From assembly GCA_019347795.1 (NCBI GenBank), contig JAHWKS010000006.1, positions 1 to 18,898 on the forward strand: 18,898 nt of DNA, given 5' to 3'. This DNA comes from Planctomycetota bacterium (lineage in GTDB: Bacteria > Planctomycetota > Planctomycetia > Pirellulales > Pirellulaceae). The position numbers and the translations under genes were made by a program. A model generated the notes under the pieces. It did no database searches. It was given only the letters and a program-made list of their open reading frames with translations, and was not told the DNA's origin. Shown piece by piece: positions 8,341 to 15,849 of the stretch; positions within the stretch are counted from its first letter, which is position 1, and every line of letters starts with the position of its first letter.

Positions 8341-10572
8341 CTAGAGCGAGAACCGGAACGTCTGCGTGAGATAGCGGCGCAGCCGCGTCGCCAGCGATTG
8401 CGGCGCGACGGCGATGCGAACTTGCCCGCGGGATCCGACTTGCGTCCCGGGCGGAAGATCTTTTACAGCGATGCGTGCGGCGTAAATCGAGCGGGCGTGC
8501 TCGACGTCGGCGGACGATTCCTTCGGCTGCCATAGCAGTTCGCGGGATAGGCCGGAATGAAGACGCTGATTGCTTCCCGCGATTTGCACAACCGCGCCGT
8601 CGAGGACGCGGCCGGGCGTCGCGTCCAGCTTCAGTCGCGCGTGCTGCCGTGCGCGGATCAAGCCCGCATCACGTTGCGGGATGTGGACCATCGCCGTCAG
8701 ATTGTCCGCGTCTCCGATGAGGCACACGAGCGTGCCTGTCTCCAGGTAAGCGTGGGAGTTCTCCGCATCGAGCGGCGAGCCGGACCAGACGGGTAAAGAG
8801 TCGCTCGCCGACGTTTCGTTTTGCCGCGGAGGCGGAATAACAGCCCCGGCCTGCGGGGCGACGAGCGTCAGCCGGCGTTGATCGTTACGGCGCTGGCCTA
8901 AGCGGTTCTCCGCATCCGCGAGGGCCTCGCGGACCGTGGGAAGGGACGCCGCGGCTTCGGCCGCAAGCGCCGCAGAAGTATCGTGGCGTTCGACTTCGAG
9001 GTGATCGAGCCGTCGGCGAAGCTCGCGCACCCGCGCTTCGAGCTGCGCGATCTCTGCGGCCATCTCGTAGTTGACAAGATGACCTAGCGCCTGGCCGGCG
9101 GAGACGCGCTGGCCCGGCGAGACGCTCGGCATCCAGATTCCCGGAACGGTGACGTACACCGGCTGTGCCTTGGCGGGAACAAGCACCGCCGGCGCCGACA
9201 CCCGCTGCGGCAAAGGGAGCCAAAGCAACACCGCCATGACCGCCGCCGCGCCGCAGACGGTCGCCGCGACGCGCGTGCGGGAGATGTTCCGTCCCCGCGC
9301 CGGATCGCCGGCGGCACGCGCGGCAAACAGGATCGGCCCGGAAAGGACGCGGGCGATCACGATCACCGCGAGCATCCCCGCCGCCGCTCCCAGCCCGTGC
9401 GGCTGCAGCACGCGGTAGAGAAGCCACAGGATGGCGATCACTACGAACCACGTGTAGGCGATGCTCGCCACGGCGTAGGCGCCCAGCAGCACGCGCCCCC
9501 GCAGCGGCCGGCTTTCCTCGTGGTCGCTCCCTCCCAGACACAGCCGGGCCAAGCCGCGGCGGACGATCTCCCGCGAACGCTGCCGCAGGTTCGCCACGCC
9601 CAGCGCGTCCGAAAGCAGGTAATAGCCGTCGTACCGCAGGAGCGGATTGGCGTTGAAGACGATCGTCCCCACGGAGCAGACGACCATTACGTTGAGGCAC
9701 AAATCGTGGAGCAATCCTGGACGCGAGAACGACCAGAGGAGCGCGGCGACGGCGGCCAGCACCAGCTCCACGTATACCCCCGCTGCGGCGACGGCGGCGC
9801 GGCGCCGGCGGCTGGGAAAGGTCCAGGAGTCGGAAACGTCGCAGTAGAGGCAGGGGGTGAACACCAGCAGCATCAGCCCGATTTCATGGCATTCGCCGCC
9901 GAGGCGTTTGCAGGCCAGGGCGTGCCCCAACTCGTGCAGCACCTTGACGCCCGCCAGAGAGACCATCAGGAGAACCAGGTTCTCCGCGCGAAAGAAGTCG
10001 GAGAGCTGCGGCAGGCGGGCGAGAAGCTCATCCGTACTCGCCGCCGCCAATGTCGCCGCGATCGCCACGAGCAACAAACCGGCGAAGACCGCCCACGTCG
10101 AAAACAACCAACCGCAGTACGGCCCGATCGCGCGGAGGAACCGCTCCGGATCAACGCCGCGAAAGCGAATCGCCAGCGGGTTCGTCCACGCCTGAATGAG
10201 CGACCGGCGCCGGCGGCTGCGGGCGCGGGTCAGCATCCGCCGGCTCTGCCCGGGCGCATCGCCGATCAAAAGCCCCTCCCGGTGCAACCGCCCGAGAAAC
10301 GCCTCCAGTCGCGGGAACGACAGCCGCTGCGGTGCGAAGCGTCGCTCAAAGCGGCTGCGAATGTCCGCCAAGCTGGCTGTTCCGTCGAGCATCTGAAGAA
10401 TCGCGAACTCCTCCGCCTCCAGGCGTCGGTACTCCAGCGTGAGCGGATCTTTCACGACCCACACCGGCCGCTCTTCCGCCGCCTGCGAGAACACTCTCAA
10501 ATCTGGCCGGCGGCGAAGCGTCACCGGCCGCCCTGTGGCAGAAACGTTCTCGGGATGCGAAGCGGCGGGCAT
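8341..10572 (-). CDS. PqqD-like / M50 site-2 protease / HlyD adaptor fusion
   Basis: The product has 743 residues and is the last gene of the minus-strand operon, starting 21 bases after the preceding stop. Residues about 35-104 resemble a PqqD/RRE winged-helix fold (LDG at 62-64, then FLGRLHREGLLI). Hydrophobic helices near 155-178, 198-212, 258-282, 290-308, 362-388, 395-418 and 434-455 form the membrane part. The zinc site is HELGH (213-217), and the third-ligand motif NANPLLRYDG (307-316) is intact, so proteolytic activity is plausible. PCLYCDVSDSW (240-250) follows the first zinc motif, as I recall for this subfamily. Residues about 470-505 and 570-640 are the two halves of a lipoyl/barrel-sandwich domain split by a coiled coil (505-565), as in HlyD membrane-fusion proteins; a beta-barrel follows. 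It probably sits in the inner membrane with the HlyD part in the periplasm, coupling peptide cleavage or binding to export. Confidence 0.87.
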   Translation of the reverse strand: MPAASHPENVSATGRPVTLRRRPDLRVFSQAAEERPVWVVKDPLTLEYRRLEAEEFAILQMLDGTASLADIRSRFERRFAPQRLSFPRLEAFLGRLHREGLLIGDAPGQSRRMLTRARSRRRRSLIQAWTNPLAIRFRGVDPERFLRAIGPYCGWLFSTWAVFAGLLLVAIAATLAAASTDELLARLPQLSDFFRAENLVLLMVSLAGVKVLHELGHALACKRLGGECHEIGLMLLVFTPCLYCDVSDSWTFPSRRRRAAVAAAGVYVELVLAAVAALLWSFSRPGLLHDLCLNVMVVCSVGTIVFNANPLLRYDGYYLLSDALGVANLRQRSREIVRRGLARLCLGGSDHEESRPLRGRVLLGAYAVASIAYTWFVVIAILWLLYRVLQPHGLGAAAGMLAVIVIARVLSGPILFAARAAGDPARGRNISRTRVAATVCGAAAVMAVLLWLPLPQRVSAPAVLVPAKAQPVYVTVPGIWMPSVSPGQRVSAGQALGHLVNYEMAAEIAQLEARVRELRRRLDHLEVERHDTSAALAAEAAASLPTVREALADAENRLGQRRNDQRRLTLVAPQAGAVIPPPRQNETSASDSLPVWSGSPLDAENSHAYLETGTLVCLIGDADNLTAMVHIPQRDAGLIRARQHARLKLDATPGRVLDGAVVQIAGSNQRLHSGLSRELLWQPKESSADVEHARSIYAARIAVKDLPPGTQVGSRGQVRIAVAPQSLATRLRRYLTQTFRFSL

Positions 10573-10593
10573 GGCCGAGTTTATCGCCCAGGT

Positions 10594-11469
10594 CTATCGA
10601 CCAGGCGGCTGAATGATCATGGCGCCTTTCAAGCCGGGGCGGAGCCGACCGGCGGAATTGTCGATTTCGGCCCATACGCGGATTTGCGCGTTCACGGGAT
10701 CTACCACGGGATCGACGAACACAATTTCGCCCGGGAATTGGGCCTTCCGCTCGGGTAGCTCGATGGTCAAAGTGACCGGCGCCCCGTGCAAGTCGACCGG
10801 CGCCAACGCCGCCTCCACGTAGCCTTCGACGCGGAGTCGGTCGATGCGCACCAGCCGTAACACGGGGACCCCCGGCTCGACCCATTCCCCGGCGTGCTTC
10901 TTGACCTCGACCACCACGCCTCCGACCGGCGCGACGATCTTCCTCCGCCGCAGGGCCAGCTCCGCCGCCTCCAACGCGTGCTGCTTGAGGCGCACATTGA
11001 GCTTCGCAATCTGGCGGCGATGCTGGGCCTGCTGCACCTCCAGCGCCGACCGCTCGGCCACGAGCCGCAGCCGATCCACCTCCGACTGCGAAACCGCGTC
11101 GGGAAACTTCGCCTTCAGCTCGGTGTTACGGCGCAGCTCGGTCTGAGCCACCGCGAGTGTCTTCTCGGCCACCTGCGTGAGCACGTCGTTCTCCGCTTCC
11201 TGCGTGGCGATGGCCAATTCCGCTTCCGCCTGGGCGTGCGCCAGCCGGGCTTCCGAGTCCTCAACCTGGGCTAGCACGTCGCCTTCGGCCACCTTCGCCC
11301 CCGGACGCACCGCGACCGAGGCCAACAGCCCCGTTTCCCGCGCGGCCAGGTCGATCTCTTCACTTACGCGAAGCAGCACCGAAGGCACGCGGATCGGCTC
11401 TTGGGCGGCGAGCGACGAGACCGTCGCCGTCCAGGCGCCCGCGAGGACGAACATTGTGAAACCCTTCAT
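10594..11469 (-). CDS. Secreted HlyD/RND-type periplasmic adaptor
   Basis: The product has 291 residues. The frame is open upstream to 11733, but I start at the ATG at 11469, which has a perfect GGAGGT seven bases upstream and gives a signal peptide (MKGFTMFVLAGAW to SSLAAQ/E, about 22 residues). The mature protein is a membrane-fusion adaptor: a first lipoyl half at about 40-72 (GLLASVAVRPGAKVAEGDVL), an alpha-helical hairpin of about 73-175 rich in Ala, Glu, Gln and Leu, a second lipoyl half at 176-205 (IVAPVGGVVVEV), then a short beta-barrel to PGLKGAMI. It lacks a membrane anchor, so it should be periplasmic. It follows the GAF-HlyD gene by 23 bases and precedes the M50-HlyD gene by 21, so the three are very likely co-transcribed. 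It would bridge an inner-membrane component to the TolC-like channel encoded at 13709. Confidence 0.88.
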   Translation of the reverse strand: MKGFTMFVLAGAWTATVSSLAAQEPIRVPSVLLRVSEEIDLAARETGLLASVAVRPGAKVAEGDVLAQVEDSEARLAHAQAEAELAIATQEAENDVLTQVAEKTLAVAQTELRRNTELKAKFPDAVSQSEVDRLRLVAERSALEVQQAQHRRQIAKLNVRLKQHALEAAELALRRRKIVAPVGGVVVEVKKHAGEWVEPGVPVLRLVRIDRLRVEGYVEAALAPVDLHGAPVTLTIELPERKAQFPGEIVFVDPVVDPVNAQIRVWAEIDNSAGRLRPGLKGAMIIQPPGR

Positions 11470-11476
11470 GGCTTCG

Positions 11477-11482
11477 ACCTCC
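11477..11482 (-). promoter_or_regulatory. Shine-Dalgarno GGAGGT deciding the adaptor start
   Basis: GGAGGT on the minus strand lies seven bases before the ATG at 11469. It is the clearest ribosome binding site in the window and rules out the much longer open frame upstream. It lies in the 23-base gap after the GAF-HlyD stop codon. Confidence 0.75.
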
Positions 11483-11492
11483 ATAAAAACGG

Positions 11493-13517
11493 CTAAAACC
11501 AGAGGCCGCGCTGCGCCGCCTCCCAAAGCCCATGGAGCCAGACATATCCCACCGATCGGCGCCCGCAGTGAATCTTCGCCTTCACCACGGTTCCCGGCCG
11601 AGGTGCCAGCAATGTCTTGCCGTCGGCCAACGCGACGATGCGCGACTGCGCCTGATCGTCGGCGCGGGCGTCGGCCGTCAGGGATACCTCGACGATCCGC
11701 CCCCGATGCACGACCGCCGGGTCCGCCTCGCAAACGAACGAGACCTCCAGCGGGTTCTCCGACGCGCGGCGGGCCTCAGCGACATGACCCATCCGCCGGT
11801 CCGGGACCTCCAGCTCCACCACCCACGGGCCCTGCAAGTCGGCGACGGTCATCAGCACCTGCCCCCGCGAAACGGGGCGCGACTCCAGCCTTCGCTCCAC
11901 GTCCCACGTAATGACGACGCCGTCCAGCGGGCTACGGATTGTCAAACTGGCCTGTCGCTGCCGAAGCACATCGCGTTGGGCGCGCAGCCCTCCGAGCGCC
12001 TCCTCGACTTCCTCCTTCTCGGCGGTCCAGCGGCGGGGGCGGTCTTCCGCTCCGTCGCGGCCGGCCGAGTCCTCCAGGCGGAGCGACTCGATGGCCGAGA
12101 GCCGCTTTTGCGCTGTTTGAATCTCCCCCTCGATGCGGCGAAATTCGAAATCGAGCTTGGGATCACGAAGCACTGCCAACGGCTCATCGCGACGAACTCG
12201 CCGATCGTGTTTCGCCAGGAGCTCCACCACCACACCGTCGCTGGGGGCGAAGACGTGGCGCCGCAACTGCGGCTGAAGTTGACCCGAAGCCTCCACGGCG
12301 AAGTCGGCCGGAATGGTCGCCAGCGCCGCAATCACGAGCGCCGCCACGGCTGCGGCGACGGCCCACTTCGGCAGCGTCCGCAGCCAAGCGACGCTCCCCA
12401 TGCGTCGCCACAGTCCCGCCAGCGGGATGCGGTCCAACTCCAACGCCGGCGCCAGCGCCGCCGCGGCGTGCGGCGCCAGCAACTCCGCCCGATGACGCGC
12501 CTCCTCGTCCAGCCGCGACGAAAAATGCTCCACGATTAACACGCCCAGCGGCGGATCGTCGTGATGGATGGGGTCATCTGCGTTGCTCGACTCGCCGACA
12601 CGCAACGGAAAGGCGCCGAAAGTGCGGCACGCCGAGTCGTCCAGATGCGCCTGGAGCATCTCTTCGATCTGCGGCGCAAGCGAGACGTCTTCCTCGCTGC
12701 CGCTCGACCAGATCGCCGCGCCGGACGCCAGCGCCGCCTCCGCTAGACGCTCCAGCCGACGAACCTCGTTGGCCCGGCGGTCGAACCAGTCCACGCCGCT
12801 GATCGATTGCATCCGGCAGCGGCCATGACGAACGACGGCCACGCTCACGCGATCGCAGTCTAGCGCGACGCGTGCTTCGTTCGCCGTGGCCGTCGCCGTA
12901 TCCGCCAATTCCATTCGGCCGGTCGTTTCGCGGAGGAACCGCTCCATCCGCCGCCAGGCAGTTTGCTCGTCCCGCAGCCGGCAGAATTGCACTCGGCGAT
13001 AATGGTCGGCCGCCAGCCCCGCCACCTCGCCGAGCAGCCGCCCGCTCTCGCGAAGCTCATCCGCTGCCGTTGCGGGCCCATGAAAGATCTCCAGCAGAGC
13101 CGCGGCCTCGCCTTCGACCATCACCGGCGTCAGGACGAGCCACAGCGGTGAGGGGTTTGCTCCCGCTTCACGCTCTGCCGGACCGGACTGCGGGGCAATG
13201 GTCTTCGCCGCTCCCCCCCGCATCGCCTCGTCCAGTAGGTACGCGTGCCGGAGCTGATCTTCCCGGCTCTCGGGAAGCCGCGTTTCGCGGAAGTTAATCT
13301 GATGCTCCAGGTGGAGCAGTCCCTGCGAAGTGCGGGTCCAGACGGCGCCGCCGAGCGCCCCCAATGCCCGTACGGCGCGGTCCAGCAGCTCGGCGTGAAA
13401 CTGCGGCGACGCGATCTCCGACTCGGCCAACGAGGCGATCTCCTCAAGAAACGCCTCGATCTCCCGCCACGAGGGGGCGGCGCCGGCGTTTTTCCGGGAG
13501 AGGGAGTCGGGAGTCAT
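11493..13517 (-). CDS. GAF-domain / HlyD membrane adaptor fusion
   Basis: The product has 674 residues from the ATG at 13517. A GTG at 13574 is in frame, but the added 19 codons include TTA TAT TTA, unlike the gene's codon use, and overlap the palindromic control region. Residues about 40-150 look like a degenerate GAF-type sensor domain and 200-355 like a second (VALDCDRVSVAVV, then PLGVLIVEHF, then a helical end). A single membrane helix (385-403) follows. After it comes an adaptor: lipoyl half 408-450 (HVFAPSDGVVVELL), coiled coil 455-520, second half 525-545 (IRSPLDGVVITW), barrel 550-650, and a short tail GYVWLHGLWE. The expected topology is cytosolic GAF domains and a periplasmic HlyD part. 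It is the first gene of the operon and is divergent from the TolC-like gene. The fusion suggests that a cytoplasmic signal may gate or tune export; the ligand is unknown. Confidence 0.86.
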   Translation of the reverse strand: MTPDSLSRKNAGAAPSWREIEAFLEEIASLAESEIASPQFHAELLDRAVRALGALGGAVWTRTSQGLLHLEHQINFRETRLPESREDQLRHAYLLDEAMRGGAAKTIAPQSGPAEREAGANPSPLWLVLTPVMVEGEAAALLEIFHGPATAADELRESGRLLGEVAGLAADHYRRVQFCRLRDEQTAWRRMERFLRETTGRMELADTATATANEARVALDCDRVSVAVVRHGRCRMQSISGVDWFDRRANEVRRLERLAEAALASGAAIWSSGSEEDVSLAPQIEEMLQAHLDDSACRTFGAFPLRVGESSNADDPIHHDDPPLGVLIVEHFSSRLDEEARHRAELLAPHAAAALAPALELDRIPLAGLWRRMGSVAWLRTLPKWAVAAAVAALVIAALATIPADFAVEASGQLQPQLRRHVFAPSDGVVVELLAKHDRRVRRDEPLAVLRDPKLDFEFRRIEGEIQTAQKRLSAIESLRLEDSAGRDGAEDRPRRWTAEKEEVEEALGGLRAQRDVLRQRQASLTIRSPLDGVVITWDVERRLESRPVSRGQVLMTVADLQGPWVVELEVPDRRMGHVAEARRASENPLEVSFVCEADPAVVHRGRIVEVSLTADARADDQAQSRIVALADGKTLLAPRPGTVVKAKIHCGRRSVGYVWLHGLWEAAQRGLWF

Positions 13518-13554
13518 CACAACGCCTAAATATAACGCATCGACCCGGCTTTGC

Positions 13555-13567
13555 TTCACATTGTGAA
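13555..13567. promoter_or_regulatory. Perfect palindrome TTCACATTGTGAA, candidate operator
   Basis: TTCACA and TGTGAA are exact inverted repeats around one central T. The site lies in the 191-base gap between the divergent operons, 37 bases before the GAF-HlyD ATG (13517) and 141 bases before the TolC-like ATG (13709). An AT-rich stretch (CCTAAATATAAC, 13525-13536) sits between it and the GAF-HlyD start and contains a TATATT hexamer on the minus strand at 13534-13529, which would give an almost leaderless transcript. A 13-base palindrome in a short GC-rich gap fits a repressor or activator dimer site serving one or both operons. The half-sites resemble CRP-type TGTGA/TCACA, but the order and spacing are wrong for CRP. 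Confidence 0.4.
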
Positions 13568-13708
13568 TCTGCACGGTTTAGGAAAGCTGTGCGGATCGAA
13601 TGGCTTTTGTAGCTTTTACCGGTTGTACGGCGCCGATGTCGAACGATGAGTGTCAATCGCGCCCATGCTGTTTTCGGGCTGCCGCCGAGGATCGCTATTG
13701 CTTCGCCG

Positions 13709-15841
13709 ATGACCGATTCGTCCCGTCTCTCTCGCGTGCTGCTGTTAACCGCCGTACTGGCGGCCGGCTGTCACTTGCGCAAGGAGGGTCAGTTCCTCAA
13801 CGACGACCTGGAAAGTTATTGCCGCTCCGCCGCCGACACGGAATACGGCGACGTCGCCGCGGTGGCGTACGAAACGCCGCCTGCCGAGTTGCCTCCGCTG
13901 ACGCTCCAGCACCCGGGATCGATCCCGCACTTCGACCTGACACTGCAAGAGGCGGTGCAGATCGCGATCTCCAATTCTAAGGTGCTCCGCGACCTGGGAG
14001 GCACGGTGCTGCGAGGCACGAACTCGGTCGAGACGATCCACGATCCGGCCATTCAGGAAACCGACCCACGCTTCGGCCCCGCCGCTGCGCTGGCCGCCTT
14101 CGACGTCGAGTATCTGCAATCCGCGCAGTTTGAGAACAACGATCGCGCGCTCAACAACATCTTCTTTGGCGGCGGGACGCGCATCTTCAAGCAGGACTTG
14201 ATTACCTGGCAGTCGGAGCTGCGGAAGCGAAGCGCCAGCGGCTCGCAGTTCTTGCTGCGGCAGAATACGGAGTACGACAACAACAACTCCCCCGGCAACG
14301 CGTTTCCGAACGTGTGGAACGTGAATTACGAGATGCAGGTCCGGCATCCGCTCTTGCAAGGGGGCGGGGCGAAGTTCAACCGCATCGCCGGTCCCGGCGC
14401 GGCGCCCGGCGTTTACAACGGCGTAGTGATCGCGAGGATCAACACGAACGTCAGCCTCACGGAATTTCAGGCAGGATTGCGAAACCTGGTGAGCGACGTC
14501 GAAAACGCCTACTGGGACCTCTACTTCGCCTATCGCGACCTGGACGCCAAGATCGACGCCCGCGATCAAACGTTGGCCACGTGGCGGCTCACATTGGCCC
14601 GCGCTCAGGCCGGCCGGCGCGGCGGAGAAGAGGAAAAGCAGAACCAGGCCCTGGAGCAGTATCACCGCTTCCAGGCCGACGTGCAGAATGCCCTGGCAGG
14701 CCGGCCGGGAGACGGGACCCGCAACGGCAACGGCGCCACGCCCGGCGTCTTTCGCGCGCAGGGGGGCGTGCAAACGGCCGAGCGGCGATTGCGGCTGATC
14801 CTTGGACTGCAGATCACCGACGGCCGCCTGATCCGCCCCATCGAGGAGCCGGCCCTGGCGCCGGTGATTTTTGATTGGGATGAGATCACCACCGAGGCGC
14901 TCTATCGCCGCGCCGAACTGCAGCGGCAGCGGGAAATGGTCCGCCTGCGCGAGATGGAGTTGCTCGCCTCTAAGAACCACCTGTTGCCGCAGTTCGACGC
15001 TTTCGGCCTGTATCGCTGGCGCGGCTTCGGCGATGACCTGATCGGCCCCGCTCACGCGCCCGACCGCTTCGACAACGCCTACGCCAACCTCGCCAGCGGC
15101 GACTTTCAGGAATGGCAGATGGGCTTCGAGATGCTGTTCCCGGTCGGCTTCCGCCGCGCCCACATGGCTGTGCGGAACGCGCAGTTACGGGTGGTCCGGG
15201 AACGGGTGATTCTCGAGGAGCAGCAGCGGCAAATCCTGCGGGATCTGGCCGACCAGTTGGCGGAGGTCGATCGGGCGTTTGCCGTCGCTCGCACCACGTT
15301 CAATCGCCGGGCCGCGGCGCTTCGCGAGCTGGCCGTGCTGAGGGCCAAGGAAGAGGAGGACCTGGAAGTGGATATCGACCAGATCCTCGATGCGCATCGC
15401 CGCATCGCCGACGCCGAGATCGCCCTGCACCGGGCGCTGGTGGAATACGCGCTGGCGGTGAAGAACGTCCACTTCGAGAAGGGATCGCTGCTGGAATACT
15501 GCGGCGTGCACCTGACCGAAGACCTGCCGCACGCCGAGCCGCACGCGGCGTTGCCTCGGCCTTCTTCGCGCGAGTTGACGGATTACGTGTTCGATCATCC
15601 GGAGCGGATCATCACCGAACCCGTCGAAGCCCCGCCCGGCCTTCCCGACGCGGGGGCCCCCCGTGGCGAGTTGCCGCCGCCCCGGCCGCCCCCGGGGACT
15701 CCCGGGCCGCCGCTGCGGCTGGAGCCGCCGAACGCGATGATGGCGCCGCCGCGACGTTTGCCCCCGGCCGGCCGAAGTCCCTCGATGCCCGTTCGGCTGA
15801 CGCCGGTTCGATCCGTCCTCTCCAAAGCCTTGAATCCGTGA
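13709..15841 (+). CDS. TolC-like outer-membrane efflux lipoprotein
   Basis: The product has 710 residues from the ATG at 13709. The open frame begins at 13646, but only the later ATG puts a lipoprotein signal at the N-terminus: LSRVLLLTAVLAAGC, with the acylated Cys at 21. The body is an outer-membrane efflux protein with two long helical-hairpin repeats: LTLQEAVQIAISNS (77-90) opens the first, and residues 250-325 (RNLVSDVENAYWDLYFAYRD) and 480-590 form the long coiled helices. Strand-rich parts at about 130-240 and 425-480 (MGFEMLFPVGF) fit the barrel strands. Residues about 640-710 form a Pro/Arg-rich tail unusual for TolC, perhaps a periplasmic linker or a docking segment. It begins the plus-strand operon, facing the adaptor operon, and is the natural outer-membrane partner of the three HlyD proteins. 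The next gene starts eight bases after its stop. Confidence 0.9.
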   Translation: MTDSSRLSRVLLLTAVLAAGCHLRKEGQFLNDDLESYCRSAADTEYGDVAAVAYETPPAELPPLTLQHPGSIPHFDLTLQEAVQIAISNSKVLRDLGGTVLRGTNSVETIHDPAIQETDPRFGPAAALAAFDVEYLQSAQFENNDRALNNIFFGGGTRIFKQDLITWQSELRKRSASGSQFLLRQNTEYDNNNSPGNAFPNVWNVNYEMQVRHPLLQGGGAKFNRIAGPGAAPGVYNGVVIARINTNVSLTEFQAGLRNLVSDVENAYWDLYFAYRDLDAKIDARDQTLATWRLTLARAQAGRRGGEEEKQNQALEQYHRFQADVQNALAGRPGDGTRNGNGATPGVFRAQGGVQTAERRLRLILGLQITDGRLIRPIEEPALAPVIFDWDEITTEALYRRAELQRQREMVRLREMELLASKNHLLPQFDAFGLYRWRGFGDDLIGPAHAPDRFDNAYANLASGDFQEWQMGFEMLFPVGFRRAHMAVRNAQLRVVRERVILEEQQRQILRDLADQLAEVDRAFAVARTTFNRRAAALRELAVLRAKEEEDLEVDIDQILDAHRRIADAEIALHRALVEYALAVKNVHFEKGSLLEYCGVHLTEDLPHAEPHAALPRPSSRELTDYVFDHPERIITEPVEAPPGLPDAGAPRGELPPPRPPPGTPGPPLRLEPPNAMMAPPRRLPPAGRSPSMPVRLTPVRSVLSKALNP

Positions 15842-15849
15842 CCTGTTCC

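Noticed and set aside
9397..10758. 453-codon open frame on the plus strand
   Set aside because: It lies opposite the M50-HlyD gene, whose zinc motifs and membrane helices make the minus strand certain; the plus translation is Arg/His/Gln-rich without domains.
11470..11733. N-terminal extension of the free HlyD adaptor
   Set aside because: It overlaps the end of the GAF-HlyD gene in another frame; the GGAGGT site and signal peptide support the ATG at 11469.
13555..13567. CRP binding site
   Set aside because: The half-sites are in TCACA-TGTGA order with a one-base spacer, not the TGTGA-N6-TCACA arrangement that CRP needs; kept only as an unassigned palindrome.
13745..15163. 472-codon open frame on the minus strand
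   Set aside because: It is antisense to the TolC-like lipoprotein, which has a clear lipobox and family pattern.
15112..15849. N-terminal extension of the HEAT-parvulin protein
   Set aside because: It overlaps the TolC-like gene entirely and lacks domain content; the lipoprotein signal starts at 15850.
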